DNA from: Flavobacterium limi
Lineage (GTDB): Bacteria; Bacteroidota; Bacteroidia; Flavobacteriales; Flavobacteriaceae
Assembly: GCF_010645075.1 (NCBI RefSeq)
Contig: NZ_JAADZV010000007.1
Location: 248,001 to 312,000, forward strand
Length of the DNA stretch: 64,000 nt
Direction of reading: 5' to 3'
Each line of letters begins with the position of its first letter. The stretch's first letter is position 1. The notes below the pieces were generated by a model that ran no database searches, was not told the origin of the DNA, and saw only the letters and a program-made list of their open reading frames with translations. Made by a program: the position numbers and the translations under genes. Below, one piece after another: positions 1-7,879 of the stretch.

Positions 1-153
1 AAAAAAAAGGGATATTCACTGTCAAAAGTTAATAGGGAATCAGGAATTTTTTCGTTCCCAAAATTGGATCCGGATAATGAACGAATTACGCTGAAAACGA
101 ATGAGTTATTTTGTGAACTCATTTTATTAGCTAAAAACCAAAATTATGAATAA
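1..153 (+). CDS. C-terminal fragment of an unknown protein (5' end outside window)
   Basis: Frame 1 is open from the first base to a TAA at 151-153 and encodes about 50 residues ending in LILLAKNQNYE. Its last eight bases overlap the start of the next gene, an ADP-ribosylglycohydrolase. Such overlaps are typical of co-translated operon partners, so it probably belongs to the same ADP-ribose/NAD unit. The fragment is too short for me to assign a family. The overlap makes a real gene more likely than a chance open frame. Confidence 0.55.
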   Translation, partial: KKKGYSLSKVNRESGIFSFPKLDPDNERITLKTNELFCELILLAKNQNYE

Positions 154-1093
154 TAAAATTAAATCAAGTTTGTTTGGTTTAGCCATTGGTGATGCATTGG
201 GCGTTCCGGTAGAATTTCAATCAAGGGCTTATTTAAAACAGAATCCTGTTTCGGATATGTTTGGTTTTGGAACCCATCATCAGCCTTCAGGAACCTGGAG
301 CGATGACAGTTCACTTGCTTTTTGTTTAGCCGAAAGTTTGTGCAAAGGTTATGACTTAAATGATATCGCCAGAAATTTTGTAAAATGGTATAGTGCTGAA
401 TTATGGACACCTCACGAACAGGTGTTTGATATCGGAATAGCGACCAGACATGCCATTCTTAATATAGCAAAAGGTCACCAACCTGATTTATGCGGCGGTT
501 TTAATGAAGAAGATAACGGAAACGGTTCCTTAATGCGTATTTTGCCTTTGGTTTTTTATCTTCAAAATGAAAATGATATTGAAGTGATTTATCAAAAAGT
601 AAAAGAAGTTTCATCCATCACACACGCTCATTTCCGGTCTGTATTTGCCTGTTTTATTTATGTACTTTATGGTTTGGAAATTCTAAAAGATAAAGATAAA
701 TTCGAATCATATAAAGAAATGCAAAATACTGTTTTGGCGTTTTTGGAAGATAAAAATTTTAATCCGGCAGAAATTCAGTTATTTGACAGGATTCTAAAAA
801 ATGATATTTCGAAGTATAATGAAAGTGAAATTCATTCTTCGGGATATGTACTGCATAGTTTAGAAGCAAGTTTGTGGTGCTTCCTGAATTCGGATTCGTA
901 TGCCGAAACGGTTTTGAAAGCTGTTAATTTAGGAGAAGATACCGATACAACCGGAGCAATTGCCGGAGGGCTGGCAGGCATTTATTACGGAATTAAAAAT
1001 ATTCCGAAAAAATGGATTGACACATTAGTCAAATCCAATGATATAAAAAATTTAGCAGAACGATTATCAGATAATTTAAATAACAACATATGA
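146..1093 (+). CDS. ADP-ribosylglycohydrolase family protein
   Basis: 315 residues, the usual length for the DraG/ARH fold. The family cleaves ADP-ribose from proteins, nucleic acids or small molecules using a binuclear metal centre. Metal-binding signatures are visible: GLAIGDALGVPVEF near residue 11, TWSDDSS near residue 50, and EDTDTTGAIAGGLAG near residue 270. The start overlaps the end of the upstream partial gene, and the stop overlaps the next start in an ATGA, so translation is probably coupled across three genes. Next to a nicotinamide phosphoribosyltransferase it most likely helps recycle ADP-ribose, nicotinamide and NAD. The substrate cannot be read from sequence. It lacks a signal peptide, so it is cytoplasmic. 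Confidence 0.88.
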   Translation: MNNKIKSSLFGLAIGDALGVPVEFQSRAYLKQNPVSDMFGFGTHHQPSGTWSDDSSLAFCLAESLCKGYDLNDIARNFVKWYSAELWTPHEQVFDIGIATRHAILNIAKGHQPDLCGGFNEEDNGNGSLMRILPLVFYLQNENDIEVIYQKVKEVSSITHAHFRSVFACFIYVLYGLEILKDKDKFESYKEMQNTVLAFLEDKNFNPAEIQLFDRILKNDISKYNESEIHSSGYVLHSLEASLWCFLNSDSYAETVLKAVNLGEDTDTTGAIAGGLAGIYYGIKNIPKKWIDTLVKSNDIKNLAERLSDNLNNNI

Positions 1094-2559
1094 ACCCATT
1101 ACTATTAACAGACGGTTACAAAGTTGACCACAGAAGACAATACCCGGACAAAACCACTTTAGTATATTCTAACTGGACACCAAGAAAATCAAGAATTGAA
1201 GGTCTTGAGGAAGTTGTGTTTTTCGGATTGCAGTATTTTATCAAAAAATACATTATTCATGATTTCGATACACATTTCTTCAAACAGCCAAAAGAAGAAG
1301 TCGTTAAAAAATATGCCCGAAGAATCAATAATTATTTGGGCGAAAATCAAGTGGGTACCAAACACATTGAAGATTTGCATGATTTAGGATACATTCCGAT
1401 GGTTTTTAAAGCCTTGCCTGAAGGTGCCAGTGTACCATTGAGAGTGCCAATGTTTACCATGTACAATACGATTCCGGAGTTTTTCTGGCTGACGAATTAT
1501 TTTGAGACCTTGCTTTCTGCGGTAATCTGGCTGCCTTGTAACTCAGCTACAATCGCAAGGGAATACAGAAAAGTACTGGACAAATACGCTGAAGAAACTT
1601 CATCTGTACCTGATTTTGTAAACTGGCAGGGACACGATTTCTCTATGAGAGGAATGGGCGGAATCGAAGCAGCTGTGACTTCAGCAGCAGGACACTTATT
1701 AAGTTTTACAGGATCTGATACGATTCCGGCAATTGATTTCTTCGAAGAATATTACAACGCCAATTCTGACACTGAATTAATCGCAGGATCTGTAGCCGCA
1801 ACCGAGCATTCTGTAATGTGTATGGGAACAACCGAAGGTGAATGTGAAACTTTTAAAAGACTGATTACAGAAGTTTATCCAAAAGGAATTGTTTCTATCG
1901 TTTCTGACACCTGGGATTTATGGAAAGTTTTGACCGATTATCTTCCAAGACTAAAAGAAGAAATTATTTCAAGAGAAGGAAAAGTAGTAATTCGTCCTGA
2001 CAGCGGTGATCCGGTGGATATTATCTGCGGAAACCCGAACGGAAAAACAGAACAGGAAAAGAAAGGTGTAATCGAGCTTTTATGGGACGTTTTTGGCGGA
2101 AGCATAAATGAGAAAGGTTTTAAAGAATTAGTACCGCAAATTGGCGCAATTTACGGCGACAGTATTACGGTTGCCAGAGCAATTCAAATTTGCGAGCGAT
2201 TAAAAGCAAAAGGATTCGCTTCTACCAATGTGGTTTTGGGAATTGGCTCTTTTACTTATCAATACAATACGAGGGATACTTTTGGTTTTGCAATGAAAGC
2301 TACTTATGGAGAAGTTGATGGCGAAGGAAGAGCCATCTTCAAAGATCCGATTACAGATGACGGTACTAAAAAATCTGCAAAAGGCCTTATGAAAATTGAT
2401 TTGGTTGACGGTGTTTATCATTTAACAGATAATGTTTCATGGGAAGAAGAAAAACAAGGCGAACTAAAAGAAGTGTTCAGAGATGGAAAACTTTTGGCAG
2501 ATCAGTCTTTAAATGATATCAGAGCCCGTGTCAGCGCAGGCATAAGTGTTGAGGCATAA
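1090..2559 (+). CDS. nadV: nicotinamide phosphoribosyltransferase (NAMPT/NadV type)
   Basis: 489 residues, the same size as animal NAMPT and longer than PncB-type nicotinate enzymes. NAMPT joins nicotinamide and PRPP to form NMN, giving a one-step NAD salvage route. Signatures include LLTDGYKVDH at the N-terminus, a GSDT motif with Asp210 (equivalent to the Asp that selects the nicotinamide amide), the catalytic His240 in ATEHS, and Arg302/Asp304 in RPDSGDP. It shares a 4-bp ATGA overlap with the upstream ADP-ribosylglycohydrolase. This supports a cytoplasmic pathway in which nicotinamide released from NAD breakdown is recaptured. A NARP-like nicotinamide ADP-ribose transferase is a related possibility, but no partner ADPR-pyrophosphate synthetase is visible here. 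Confidence 0.88.
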   Translation: MNPLLLTDGYKVDHRRQYPDKTTLVYSNWTPRKSRIEGLEEVVFFGLQYFIKKYIIHDFDTHFFKQPKEEVVKKYARRINNYLGENQVGTKHIEDLHDLGYIPMVFKALPEGASVPLRVPMFTMYNTIPEFFWLTNYFETLLSAVIWLPCNSATIAREYRKVLDKYAEETSSVPDFVNWQGHDFSMRGMGGIEAAVTSAAGHLLSFTGSDTIPAIDFFEEYYNANSDTELIAGSVAATEHSVMCMGTTEGECETFKRLITEVYPKGIVSIVSDTWDLWKVLTDYLPRLKEEIISREGKVVIRPDSGDPVDIICGNPNGKTEQEKKGVIELLWDVFGGSINEKGFKELVPQIGAIYGDSITVARAIQICERLKAKGFASTNVVLGIGSFTYQYNTRDTFGFAMKATYGEVDGEGRAIFKDPITDDGTKKSAKGLMKIDLVDGVYHLTDNVSWEEEKQGELKEVFRDGKLLADQSLNDIRARVSAGISVEA

Positions 2560-2607
2560 AAAATACCGGTTATAAACAGATTTTAATCCGAACTAAAATA
2601 TAAAAAT

Positions 2608-3201
2608 ATGAAAATTACAGCTCTTATCATTTTAGCCGGCTGCTGTTTTATAACCGGCATTATCCATTCACAAGTAAACAAAAGAAAAAAGATGGAAAAA
2701 GACACCCAATATCCAAAAGCACTCGTTGATTACAATGATTTTAAAAATCTGGTAAGCGAATTAGAAAAACAAAGAGAAAAAAATCTGGTGAGTCTGGAGG
2801 TTTTTTTGAAAATGGCTAAGGAAGAAAATACGGTGATTTTAGATTCCCGTTCTGATTTTCGTTTCAACAGAAAACATCTGAAAGGAGCGATTCATCTGGA
2901 TTTTACCGATTTTACTCAGGAAAACCTTTTAAAGTTAATTCCGGATGCCAATACCAGAATATTGATTTACTGTAATAATAATTTTGACGGAGATCCAATA
3001 GATTTTGCCTCGAAAATGGCGAAACCAAAAACGAAAATCGAAACCCAAATTCTGTCTAACAGAAAACCAATTATGCTGGCATTGAATATTCCAACGCATA
3101 TTAATCTTTATGGATACGGTTACAAAAACATCTACGAACTCGATGAACTCGTAAATGTGAATGACCCGAGAATACAATTTGAAGGAACGGAAGTGAAATA
3201 A
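2608..3201 (+). CDS. exported rhodanese-like domain protein
   Basis: 197 residues. The N-terminus is hydrophobic with an LAGC lipobox-like motif ending at Cys12, so it may be exported or lipid-anchored. A rhodanese-type fold follows from about residue 60: VILDSRSDFRFNRKHLKGAIHL resembles the conserved substrate-loop segment, and LIYCNNN places a potential persulfide Cys at residue 122. Family members carry sulfur or sense redox state, but the role here is unknown. It starts about 50 bp after the NAMPT stop and ends before a strong terminator, so it may be the last gene of that operon. An internal Met at residue 29 is an alternative cytoplasmic start. Confidence 0.7.
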   Translation: MKITALIILAGCCFITGIIHSQVNKRKKMEKDTQYPKALVDYNDFKNLVSELEKQREKNLVSLEVFLKMAKEENTVILDSRSDFRFNRKHLKGAIHLDFTDFTQENLLKLIPDANTRILIYCNNNFDGDPIDFASKMAKPKTKIETQILSNRKPIMLALNIPTHINLYGYGYKNIYELDELVNVNDPRIQFEGTEVK

Positions 3202-3218
3202 AAAGTTCTCTAAAAGCT

Positions 3219-3252
3219 AAAAAGCCTGAATCATAGTAATTCGGGCTTTTTT
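3219..3252 (+). terminator. rho-independent terminator after the NAD/rhodanese genes
   Basis: GCCTGAAT at 3224-3231 pairs with ATTCGGGC at 3239-3246 with one G-U pair and a 7-base loop. It is preceded by A5 and followed by T6. Confidence 0.85.
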
Positions 3253-3259
3253 GTACTAG

Positions 3260-3377
3260 TTTGTCATTTCGACGGAGGAGACCCGAGCGATAGCGAACAG
3301 GCGAAGCAAATCACACCCAGAGAGCGACGTACTGTGTATCTCACTTTATGTGATTTCTCGTTCCTCGAAATGACAAA
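3260..3377. repeat. intergenic inverted-repeat element (TTTGTCATTTCGA type)
   Basis: Terminal 13-bp arms TTTGTCATTTCGA (3260-3272) and TCGAAATGACAAA (3365-3377) are perfect inverted repeats. A second inner pair, AAATCACA / TGTGATTT, lies inside. The module ACCCGAGCGATAGCGAA at 3281-3297 recurs exactly at 6248-6264. It lies between convergent transcription units and has no coding potential. Confidence 0.75.
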
Positions 3378-3386
3378 AATTACGTT

Positions 3387-3968
3387 TTACTTTTTATAAA
3401 AATTATTGTGATCAATATATTTCCAGACTTTTGAAGGCAAAAGCGGCTGGATATTTTTTCCGTTTTTAATATTATTCCGAATAAAAGTAGACGAAATTTC
3501 TACAACCGGTGCGTCAATGATATGCACTTTGGGATGTGATTTTAGTTCGCTATTTTCCGGTTCATCTGAAATACGCGGATAAACATAAATATCATGATTC
3601 TCCAAAAGTACTTCATAGTTTTTCCATTTGTGAAGTGTTTTCAGATTATCCTCCCCCATAATCAATGAAAATTCGTGGGTTGGGTATTTATCCTGCAAAT
3701 GCGACAAAGTGTTCACAGTGTAATTCGGCTGGGTCAGTTTAAACTCAATATCCGAAGGTTTTATTTTTGGGAAATCCTCGGTTGCCAGATACACCATTTG
3801 CAGACGATGATGGTCATCGAGCAAAGTTGCTTTCTTTTTTAACGGATTATGAGGCGTAACAACCATCCAAACCTGATCTAAACCGGCAAATTCCGCCATG
3901 TGATTGGCAATAATCAAATGACCAATATGAATGGGATTGTATGTTCCGAAGTAGAGGCCTATTTTCAT
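3387..3968 (-). CDS. nadD: nicotinate-nucleotide adenylyltransferase
   Basis: 193 residues from the internal start MKIGLYFGTYNP; an in-frame Met five codons upstream is possible but gives an atypical N-terminus. The enzyme adenylates nicotinate mononucleotide to deamido-NAD in the cytoplasm. The nucleotidyltransferase signature GTYNPIHIGH is at the N-terminus, and the C-terminal ISSTFIRNNIK matches the ISSTxIR motif that binds ATP phosphates. It is the last gene of a minus-strand group with gmk, an unknown exported protein and yicC. The yicC-gmk-nadD order is common in Bacteroidota. Its location beside the divergent NAMPT operon is suggestive, but NadD normally serves the de novo/nicotinate route. 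Confidence 0.93.
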   Translation of the reverse strand: MKIGLYFGTYNPIHIGHLIIANHMAEFAGLDQVWMVVTPHNPLKKKATLLDDHHRLQMVYLATEDFPKIKPSDIEFKLTQPNYTVNTLSHLQDKYPTHEFSLIMGEDNLKTLHKWKNYEVLLENHDIYVYPRISDEPENSELKSHPKVHIIDAPVVEISSTFIRNNIKNGKNIQPLLPSKVWKYIDHNNFYKK

Positions 3969-4006
3969 CTTTTGAGGTTTCACAGAGAATCGCTAAGATA
4001 GCACAA

Positions 4007-4040
4007 AGATTCGCAAAGTTTAAAAATACTTTGCGAATCT
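4007..4040. repeat. short inverted repeat between gmk and nadD
   Basis: AGATTCGCAAAGT (4007-4019) and ACTTTGCGAATCT (4028-4040) form a perfect 13-bp hairpin with an 8-base loop. Flanking CACAGAG and CTCTGCGG partly extend the dyad. The sequence type (CACAAAG/TTCGCAAAG) looks like a dispersed repeat rather than a terminator, because no T-run follows on the minus strand. Confidence 0.65.
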
Positions 4041-4073
4041 CGGTGTTTGTCTTTGTGTATCTCTGCGGAGTAA

Positions 4074-4646
4074 TTACTTATTTACGAAGTCTTTCACCAA
4101 ATCATGTGCTTCTTCCAAAGCAACAGCCAAATCATAGTTTTTAATAATCACGTCAAACTGAGGTGCAGTTGCCAGCTCAACTGAAGCTTTTGCAATTCGC
4201 ATATTGATTTTGTCTTCGCTTTCTGTGGAGCGTTCTTTTAAGCGGCGTTTTAATTCGTCAACACTTGGCGGTTTTACGAAAACAGCTAAAGTCTGTTCCG
4301 GAAATTTGTGTTTGATACGCAATCCGCCGGCAACATCAATGTCGAAAATGACATTTTTACCCAAAGCCCAGATTCTTTCAATTTCCGATTTTAAAGTCCC
4401 GTAAAAGTTGTCTCGGTACACTTCTTCCCATTCCAGAAAATCTTCGGCTTTGATGTGTTTTTTGAATTCTTCCAGCGAAATAAAGTAATAATCTTTTCCG
4501 TTGACTTCTTCTCCGCGTGGGGCGCGGGAAGCTGCTGAGATTGAAAATTCTAAATTTAAATCTTCCTGTTTCAGTAAATGTTTTACTATCGTTGTTTTTC
4601 CCGATCCTGAAGGGGCAGAAAAAACAATTAATTTTCCTTTATTCAT
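4074..4646 (-). CDS. gmk: guanylate kinase
   Basis: 190 residues. Converts GMP to GDP with ATP in the cytoplasm. The P-loop SAPSGSGKTTI is at residues 9-19, SAASRAPRGEEVNGKDYYF carries the GMP-binding Ser/Arg/Tyr residues, and VIFDIDVAGG is the usual central strand. Length is normal for bacterial Gmk. It sits between an unknown secreted protein (16 bp upstream) and nadD (about 105 bp downstream, separated by a hairpin repeat). All point the same way, so they are probably co-transcribed from the promoter before yicC. Confidence 0.95.
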   Translation of the reverse strand: MNKGKLIVFSAPSGSGKTTIVKHLLKQEDLNLEFSISAASRAPRGEEVNGKDYYFISLEEFKKHIKAEDFLEWEEVYRDNFYGTLKSEIERIWALGKNVIFDIDVAGGLRIKHKFPEQTLAVFVKPPSVDELKRRLKERSTESEDKINMRIAKASVELATAPQFDVIIKNYDLAVALEEAHDLVKDFVNK

Positions 4647-4662
4647 TTTTATTTATGTGAAA

Positions 4663-5268
4663 TCAGTAATTCAAGAGATTAAGTTCTTTGTTTATTACTG
4701 ATAATAATTCATTATATGAGATTAATTCATCAACCGCTGGATAATGCTTCAGATAGGTTTTAGGATTGTTAAACGAAAAGTTATTTTTGTTTTTTTCATT
4801 TCTGACAAAAACTTTATATGCATCCCCATCAGTAACAAGTATTTTCTTGTTTACGATTGCAGGTTCTCCTCTATCTGAATCAATGAAAGGAGTACCAAAT
4901 TTATATCTGATACTTTCCATATCAGGAAGGAACTCAACATTTGTAATCAGAATCTTAAGCCAGATTAAATCAGCATTTTTAGGTTTTAATTTTCCAATAT
5001 TTTCTTTGGGAAAACGTATCACATTAATTTTTGTTACATCCTTAAATTCTTTAGAATACCAATATCTGTAAACTACCCATTCTTTGTTTTGATCCTTAAA
5101 CATTCTAAGAATTTCAAATTTATTCGCAATTGAATAATCTTTATAAATACGTATTTCCTGTTCGTATTCTAAACTATCCGGTATTTCCAAAACTTTATTT
5201 ATTTCAGAAACTTCTTGTCCAAAGCAATTGGATAGTATTAAAAAGAAGAATAGGAAATAATGTTTCAT
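4663..5268 (-). CDS. unknown exported protein between yicC and gmk
   Basis: 201 residues starting one base after the yicC stop, so translation is probably coupled. A signal peptide is clear: MKHYFLFFFLILSNCFGQ with cleavage after FGQ, or a lipid anchor at Cys15. The rest is mixed alpha/beta, rich in Lys, Asn and Ile, with no motif I recognise. I find no catalytic signature. It interrupts an otherwise conserved yicC-gmk-nadD order, so it may be lineage-specific. Codon use and base composition resemble those of its neighbours. Confidence 0.75.
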   Translation of the reverse strand: MKHYFLFFFLILSNCFGQEVSEINKVLEIPDSLEYEQEIRIYKDYSIANKFEILRMFKDQNKEWVVYRYWYSKEFKDVTKINVIRFPKENIGKLKPKNADLIWLKILITNVEFLPDMESIRYKFGTPFIDSDRGEPAIVNKKILVTDGDAYKVFVRNEKNKNNFSFNNPKTYLKHYPAVDELISYNELLSVINKELNLLNY

Positions 5269-5269
5269 A

Positions 5270-6130
5270 TTACAGAACGTTTAGTACCTGTTCCTTAATC
5301 TTCTCCAGTTCATCTTTCATCATTACCACCAGTTTCTGCATTTGTGCATGATTTGATTTTGAACCCATCGTATTGATTTCTCTTCCCATTTCCTGAGTGA
5401 TAAAACCAAGCTTACGGCCGTTTGCTTCGTTTCCGTTTAAAGTTTCTAGGAAATAATCCAAGTGATTGGTAAGGCGGACTTTTTCTTCCGTGATATCAAG
5501 CTTTTCTAAATAATAGATCAGTTCCTGCTCGAAGCGATTTTCATCAATATTAACCTGCAATTCAGAAATTGCTGTATGCAGACGGTCTTTTATAGCCTGA
5601 ACTCTTTCCGGATCTAATGCCAGGGCATCCTCCATATATTGGCGGATATTTCCAATTCTAAGATTAAATTCTTTTTCAAGCGACTCTCCTTCGTCTTTTC
5701 TGAAACTTAATATATTTTGTAAAGCCTCATGAATGATAACCTGAATCTGATCCCAGTCGTTTTCGTCAATTTCCTCACGCTCCGTCTTTAGAACATCCGG
5801 CATACGAACAGCCATCTTCATTAGTTCTGTTTCATCTGCTTCCGGATAAACTTCTTTTAACTGGGCAATATAATTTTTCACAACCGGAACATTTACTTTG
5901 GTAGAAGTCTGCTCAGAAGTACTTTCAACATAAATCGCAAAATCGACTTTTCCTCTTTCCAGTCTGGTCGAAATCATGGTTCGCAAGCCCAATTCCATTT
6001 CGCGGTAAACCGAAGGCATCCTCACATTCAGGTCTAAACCTTTACTATTCAGAGATTTTACTTCTACAGTAATTTTTTTTGTTGGCAATTGCAAAGATGC
6101 TTTACCAAAACCCGTCATCGATTGTATCAT
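5270..6130 (-). CDS. yicC: YicC/YloC family endoribonuclease
   Basis: 286 residues, full length for the family. It begins MIQSMTGFGKA, the hallmark N-terminus, and has EVKSLNSKGLDLNVRMP near residue 24. The C-terminal region contains the conserved RKLGFITQEMGREINTMGSKS segment. E. coli YicC acts as an endoribonuclease that affects small-RNA turnover, and the protein is cytoplasmic. It is the first gene of the yicC-unknown-gmk-nadD group, with a -7 box 20 bp upstream. The stop is followed immediately by the next start. Confidence 0.93.
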   Translation of the reverse strand: MIQSMTGFGKASLQLPTKKITVEVKSLNSKGLDLNVRMPSVYREMELGLRTMISTRLERGKVDFAIYVESTSEQTSTKVNVPVVKNYIAQLKEVYPEADETELMKMAVRMPDVLKTEREEIDENDWDQIQVIIHEALQNILSFRKDEGESLEKEFNLRIGNIRQYMEDALALDPERVQAIKDRLHTAISELQVNIDENRFEQELIYYLEKLDITEEKVRLTNHLDYFLETLNGNEANGRKLGFITQEMGREINTMGSKSNHAQMQKLVVMMKDELEKIKEQVLNVL

Positions 6131-6149
6131 ATAATTGAGTATAAAGGCG

Positions 6150-6157
6150 CAAAGATA
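6150..6157 (-). promoter_or_regulatory. -7 box for the yicC operon
   Basis: On the minus strand the sequence reads TATCTTTGCGCC, an exact match to the Bacteroidota TAnnTTTG box with the common GCGCC trailer. It lies 20 bp before the yicC ATG. No clear -33 TTG is seen at the right spacing. Confidence 0.65.
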
Positions 6158-6207
6158 CTAAAAAACTTTACAGGGTTAATTTCTAGTTACGCAAGGTCTA
6201 AGTTATA

Positions 6208-6330
6208 AATTATTTGGGCGTTGCCTAAAGGCCGGGCTATCCGCTATACCCGAGCGATAGCGAATTGACGAAGTAATCGTTTTTAGAGCCAAAAAGCTCC
6301 AAAAAAGGATTTCCGCTGCAAATGAAATTC
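6208..6330. repeat. modular intergenic repeat (ATTTGGGCGT...CGGGCTATCCGC type)
   Basis: Noncoding stretch between yicC and the ArsC-like gene. ATTTGGGCGTTGCC and GGCCGGGCTATCCGC form the left module. A related module occurs in reverse orientation at about 36379-36464. ACCCGAGCGATAGCGAA (6248-6264) matches 3281-3297 exactly. GGATTTCCGCTGCAAA near 6307 looks like the other end of the element. The rest of the 6131-6403 gap holds nothing else I recognise. Confidence 0.65.
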
Positions 6331-6403
6331 ACTGAACTCCGATTAAAAATAAAATCTTGTGAAGTAATCCCTAACGCAAATCCGGATCTAAAGAAATTTT
6401 AGG

Positions 6404-6760
6404 TTACTTTTCTTCTAAAGCTTTCATCACCTGCAGAATATTCTGCTGGCTGTTCCCGATGTAAATTTTACCATCGATAATAAAAACCGGACGGCTTAAA
6501 AAAGTATAATGTTCCAAAATGTATTTTTTGAAATCGGCTTCTGTCAGTGATTTGTTTTTAAGATCCATTGATTTGTACAATTGTGCTTTCTTGCTGAATA
6601 ACGCTTCGTAGCTTCCGGACAATTGGTACATTTCTTCCAGTTCAGCTACCGTAATCGGGTCTTGTTTGATATCATGAAAAACCAGATTATGATTTTCAGG
6701 AAGGCTTTTGATAATTTTTCGGCACGTATCGCAAGAGGCTAAGTAGTATATTTTGTTCAT
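6404..6760 (-). CDS. ArsC/Spx-family thioredoxin-fold protein
   Basis: 118 residues from MNKIYYLASCDTC; an upstream in-frame Met adds eight residues that fit the family poorly. The fold is that of arsenate reductase ArsC and the regulator Spx. A CxxC pair (SCDTCRK, near residue 10) sits at the N-terminus, and SRPVFIIDGK gives the conserved Arg-Pro near residue 90. Classical glutaredoxin-coupled ArsC has a single Cys (CxxS), so the CxxC pair points to the YffB/Spx-like branch with unknown substrate. It is cytoplasmic and monocistronic, divergent from a DinB-like gene. Arsenate reduction cannot be concluded, since no ars genes are nearby. Confidence 0.82.
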   Translation of the reverse strand: MNKIYYLASCDTCRKIIKSLPENHNLVFHDIKQDPITVAELEEMYQLSGSYEALFSKKAQLYKSMDLKNKSLTEADFKKYILEHYTFLSRPVFIIDGKIYIGNSQQNILQVMKALEEK

Positions 6761-6836
6761 AATTTTTAGTTTATTTCGGTACAAAGAAAATTAATTGATC
6801 CTTAAAATTGTCTAATTTTATTGAAAAAATAAATTT

Positions 6837-7292
6837 ATGAATTCAGTTTTCGAAGTACAAAAAACAAGCAGGGAAATTTTGTTGAAAATTTTAGATAATC
6901 ATTCATTAGAGCAATTAAATAAAATTCCTGAGGGTTTTAATAATAATTTGATCTGGAACATTGCGCATTGCATAGCAGCTCAACAGAGTTTAATCTACAA
7001 ATTATCCGGACTTCCATCTATAGTTCCTGAAGATTTTATTGCCAGATACAGCAAAGGAACCAAACCCGAAGGCGATGTTTCGCAGGCAGAAGTGGACAAA
7101 ATCAGAAGCTTACTTTCTGAAACACTGGATCAGGTCCAGAAAGATTATGCAGATAAAATTTTTGTAAATTATAGAGAATATACCACGAGTATGGGATTTA
7201 CACTTCGAAACGTTGAAGATGCGTTATCATTCAATAATTACCATGAAGGCACACATACCGGAATTATAATGAGTATCCGAAAGTTGGTTTAG
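6837..7292 (+). CDS. DinB-like four-helix metal-binding protein
   Basis: 151 residues, all-helical. His residues in LIWNIAHCIAAQQ (near 43) and in NYHEGTHTGII (near 138 and 142) match the three-His metal site of the DinB/YfiT superfamily. Members include thiol-dependent S-transferases and many proteins of unknown role. It is divergent from the ArsC/Spx-like gene with about 76 bp between starts, and converges with rlpA 14 bp after its stop. A shared thiol-related role for the divergent pair is only a guess. Length and motif spacing are normal. Confidence 0.8.
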   Translation: MNSVFEVQKTSREILLKILDNHSLEQLNKIPEGFNNNLIWNIAHCIAAQQSLIYKLSGLPSIVPEDFIARYSKGTKPEGDVSQAEVDKIRSLLSETLDQVQKDYADKIFVNYREYTTSMGFTLRNVEDALSFNNYHEGTHTGIIMSIRKLV

Positions 7293-7306
7293 AACTTTCG
7301 GATTTT

Positions 7307-7792
7307 TTATTTTTCAATAGTTTCAATTGTCACATTCATGGCACCTGCTCCTTTGTTTTTAGCAATCTCCATAAAAGCTCTTTTAGATAAATCTATTTCT
7401 CTTGTTTTAACAAATGGACCTCTGTCTGTAATTTCAACAATTACAAATTTTCCATTGGCTTCATTGGTTACTTTTACTTTAGTTCCGAAAGGTAATTTTT
7501 TGTGAGCAGCTGTATATTTATTATTATTGAAACGTGCTCCGCTTGCTGTTTTTTTTCCGTTAAAACGATCGTGATAATAAGAAGCGTGAGCTGATTTTTT
7601 ATAAACTTTTAATTTTAGGCCTTCAACACTAAAAACAGAATCGTTTAAAGGCGCCATTTTTAATTTATCTGTTTTTAAAGTATCCTGAGAAACCTTAGCT
7701 TCAACAGGTTTACTCTGACTCATAACGTAGGTAAAGCAACTTAATAAAGTCACTGAAAGAATAGAGAGCAAAATATTTTTTTTATTCTTCAT
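7307..7792 (-). CDS. rlpA: RlpA-like double-psi beta-barrel protein lacking the catalytic Glu
   Basis: 161 residues. The N-terminus MKNKKNILLSILSVTLLSC suggests a lipoprotein with Cys19. The DPBB domain runs from about residue 65 to the end, with ASYYHDRFNGKKTASG, TAAHKKLPFGTKV and ITDRGPF. In Pseudomonas RlpA, Glu120, His131 and Asp157 are needed for lytic transglycosylase activity. Here His97 and Asp123 keep the same 26-residue spacing, but the residue 11 before the His is Ala86, not Glu. No SPOR domain is present. It likely binds or trims peptidoglycan in the envelope, but transglycosylase activity is doubtful. Expansin-like peptidoglycan binding is an alternative. Confidence 0.85.
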   Translation of the reverse strand: MKNKKNILLSILSVTLLSCFTYVMSQSKPVEAKVSQDTLKTDKLKMAPLNDSVFSVEGLKLKVYKKSAHASYYHDRFNGKKTASGARFNNNKYTAAHKKLPFGTKVKVTNEANGKFVIVEITDRGPFVKTREIDLSKRAFMEIAKNKGAGAMNVTIETIEK

Positions 7793-7845
7793 AATTTATT
7801 TTTTTTCAGACCTGGGGGGAGTTTGTACAAATAATATGCCGAGAT

Positions 7846-7870
7846 AAAAAAAGCCCTGTAGGAAGGGCTT
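7846..7870 (-). terminator. terminator of the four-helix membrane protein gene
   Basis: AAGCCCT (7851-7857) pairs with AGGGCTT (7864-7870). On the minus strand the stem is followed by a run of seven T, starting 10 bp after the stop codon at 7880. Confidence 0.85.
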
Positions 7871-7879
7871 ATTTTGGTT

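Noticed and set aside
6404..6760. True arsenate reductase
   Set aside because: CxxC instead of the single-Cys ArsC site and no arsenic-resistance genes nearby; called ArsC/Spx-like only.
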